From: Pseudomonas sp. | GTDB lineage: Bacteria; Pseudomonadota; Gammaproteobacteria; Pseudomonadales; Pseudomonadaceae | Assembly (NCBI RefSeq): GCF_030698175.1 | Contig: NZ_JAUYNT010000028.1 | Span: 168,434-232,433, forward strand | Length of the DNA stretch: 64,000 nt | Direction of reading: 5' to 3' | In this document: one piece after another, positions 62,685 to 64,000 of the stretch | Numbering within the stretch: position 1 is the stretch's first letter | Layout: every line of letters begins with the position of its first letter | Notes under the pieces: generated by a model | Databases searched by the model: none | Told to the model about the DNA's origin: nothing | Seen by the model: the letters and a program-made list of their open reading frames with translations, nothing else | Translations under genes and position numbers: made by a program

Positions 62685-63110
62685 GGTGGGGCTCCTGGGT
62701 TGGCAAACACGGTCGCACTTATCAGCGCGGCATAGAGGCTGTAAGGGTAGCCAAGCCAATTGATCGCGGCCAGCGCTTTGTGCATACAGTCGATGGCTAA
62801 CGCCAAAACAACTCAACCTGCCGCTCGGCGTGGGGGCGTCGGCTAGCTGGGATGGGTCCTGTGGCGAATAGGTGCAGAAGCCAATGGCTGGAGCTTATCT
62901 GCGGCGAGTTTGATTGGAGTTTATTGTGGGGGCTGTGCATGGCGCCGTTCTTCTCGTTCGCTGGCAGGGTGCAGGGTTTGGAAGGCTATGGCTGCTATTG
63001 GTGGAGGCTAGTTACCAGTTACAGTGCGGAAAACTGTACTGGCTCAGCTGTCGGATTTTAGCCGACTGTGCTGGTTAGTGCAGGGCTGGTCTGTACACTT
63101 TGAATCCTAG
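62685..63110. other. Gene-free stretch between DUF2388 and the IS element
   Basis: No reading frame with a recognisable product or ribosome site is seen. Around 63020-63100 there are fragments such as ACTGTACTGG and GGTCTGTACA that look like a promoter region cut from a lost neighbour. This is only an impression. Confidence 0.4.
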
Positions 63111-63199
63111 GGGCTGTTGCCGTTTCAGGCTAATTCATTGATCTATAATAGAAAATTCGTATCTTTGAAGCTCTCGCACAACATCAATACGAGTTTGCA

Positions 63200-63916
63200 A
63201 TGCCCCGATTACTGCTCAGAGATGAGCACTGGTCGAAGCTGCGGGAAATTCTGCTGCACAAGAGCATCTACAACAAGCGTGATCTGCGAATGATCGTGGA
63301 AGGCATGCTGTATCGCATGCGTACGGAATGCCTCTGGCGGGATTCACCCAAGGCATTCGGAAACTGGAACACGGTCTACAAGCGCTTCAATGCATGGTCC
63401 GCTTCAGGCAAATGGCTCACGGTCTTCAAGACGCTTGTGGTTGAACCCAATATGGAATGGGTTTTCATTGATGGCAGCTATACCAAGGCTCACCAGCACA
63501 GCACAGCACAGCACAGCGCAGGCGCTGCCAGTGGCAGCGATGAGGCTATCGGGAAAAGTCGAGCCGGCAATACCAGCAAGATTCACCTGGTGGTGGACGC
63601 TCATGGTCTGCCCATAGAGTTTGAAATTACAGATGGACAGATCAATGACTGCACGCAGGCACCCGCCTTGATTTCCAAGCTCCCTGCGGCAGAAACAATC
63701 GTTGCGGATAAGGGCTATGACAGCGAGAAAATCCGGGAGCAGGTTGGGCAGCAAGGTGCCAAGGCCGTGATCCCAAGAAAGCGTAATTCGGTCAAAGGCA
63801 GCGCGGATCTGGATAAAGGGCTTTATCGTAATCGGCACTTGGTGGAAAACGCCTCCGCCCGCCCGAAGCGGTATTGGCAGACAAAGGTTACGACTCAGAC
63901 GCCTTCGTGGAGTTGA
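63200..63916 (+). pseudogene. IS5-family transposase, 3' end replaced
   Basis: 238 codons. The DDE residues are present: Asp in FIDGSYTKAHQH, Asp in VADKGYDSEKI, Glu in YRNRHLVENA. After HLVENA the usual C-terminus (FARLKRYRAIATRYDKL type) is replaced by an unrelated frame ending PSWS, because another IS sequence begins there. Five extra residues (TAQHS) interrupt the normal AHQHSAGA stretch; they come from three added AGCAC units in a pentanucleotide tract at 63495-63519. Probably inactive. Confidence 0.85.
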
Positions 63917-64000
63917 TACAGCGCAATGGGGCTGAAGCCGTCATCCCCTCAAGAGGGAGTCGTCTGAAGCCTCGAAAGCTGGATCGACATATCTACAAGG
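63853..64000 (+). pseudogene. Internal fragment of a second IS5-family transposase
   Basis: Read from CCGCCCGAAGCG, the frame gives PPEAVLADKGYDSDAFVELI, then QRNGAEAVIPSRGSRLKP and RKLDRHIYK. This is the second-Asp region of an IS5-type transposase, parallel to VADKGYDSEKI in the first one. Its N-terminal half is missing in the window and it continues past the edge. Confidence 0.85.

Larger units (their letters stand above)
63111..64000 (+). mobile_element. Chimeric IS5-family elements, right end outside window
   Basis: GGGGCTGTTGCCGTTTCAG near 63111 is a plausible left end of the first element (inferred). Its transposase starts at 63200. At about 63846-63870 the sequence passes into the middle of a second, different IS5-type transposase, which stays open to the window edge. 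The right end is not visible. Confidence 0.75.

Noticed and set aside
62852..63061. 69-codon plus-strand ORF upstream of the IS element
   Set aside because: Trp/Tyr/Cys-rich random-looking composition and no ribosome site.

Overview
The window is about 64 kb of high-GC DNA from a Pseudomonas-type gammaproteobacterium. This rests on gene content and order recalled from the family, not on a database search. The stretch from about 2.6 to 24 kb (metQIN, znuBC-zur/znuA, thrB, polA, engB, cytochromes c5 and c4, dsbA, an EEP hydrolase, a dgcH-like cyclase, ampDh2) follows the order I remember for P. aeruginosa PAO1 around PA5485-PA5505. The NAGGN block matches PA3458-PA3461 in order. Interspersed palindromic elements of the GTAGG type are also typical of the genus. 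No tRNA, rRNA, CRISPR array or prophage was seen.

Layout. 0-2.5 kb: 3' part of an OprD-family porin and a PAS-GGDEF protein. 2.6-9.9 kb: methionine ABC importer and the zinc uptake locus with a clear Zur box. 10-11 kb: a broken DinD-like gene. 11-24 kb: conserved housekeeping block, including an ErsA-type sRNA with an AlgU-type promoter between polA and engB. 24-29 kb: SpmA-SpmB fusion and a four-gene MCE/Mla-like lipid transport operon. 29.6-34.5 kb: OprC-like copper receptor with a DUF2946 partner, then small membrane proteins. 34.6-40 kb: N-acetylglutaminylglutamine amide (NAGGN) osmoprotectant operon with a divergent MarR regulator. 40-44.3 kb: LysR/MFS pair, DoxX and an orphan PilT/PilU-like ATPase. 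44.5-53.5 kb: recC-recB-recD. 53.7-58.7 kb: a four-gene operon encoding a PspA/ESCRT-III-like protein, a classical AAA ATPase, a membrane coiled-coil protein and a periplasmic substrate-binding/OmpA fusion. 58.8-62.7 kb: TerC, a truncated GFA gene, a DUF4105 protein with an HELTH motif and two DUF2388 paralogues. 63.1-64 kb: a chimeric pair of IS5-family transposases.

The strongest candidate for an undescribed system is the 53.7-58.7 kb operon. It pairs an ESCRT-III-superfamily membrane-remodelling protein with a Vps4-like AAA ATPase, and adds a periplasmic ligand-binding, peptidoglycan-anchored partner. Its function as an envelope sensing and repair machine is my inference.

The window also shows structural oddities. 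A 63-bp REP palindrome sits in frame inside recC. The 5' ends of engB and of the mlaD-like gene have been duplicated, each creating a short upstream ORF whose stop touches the real start codon. A pentanucleotide tract has expanded in frame in a transposase. Two IS5-type transposases are fused at a short stretch of homology. A heptamer minisatellite lies at the end of a DUF2388 gene.
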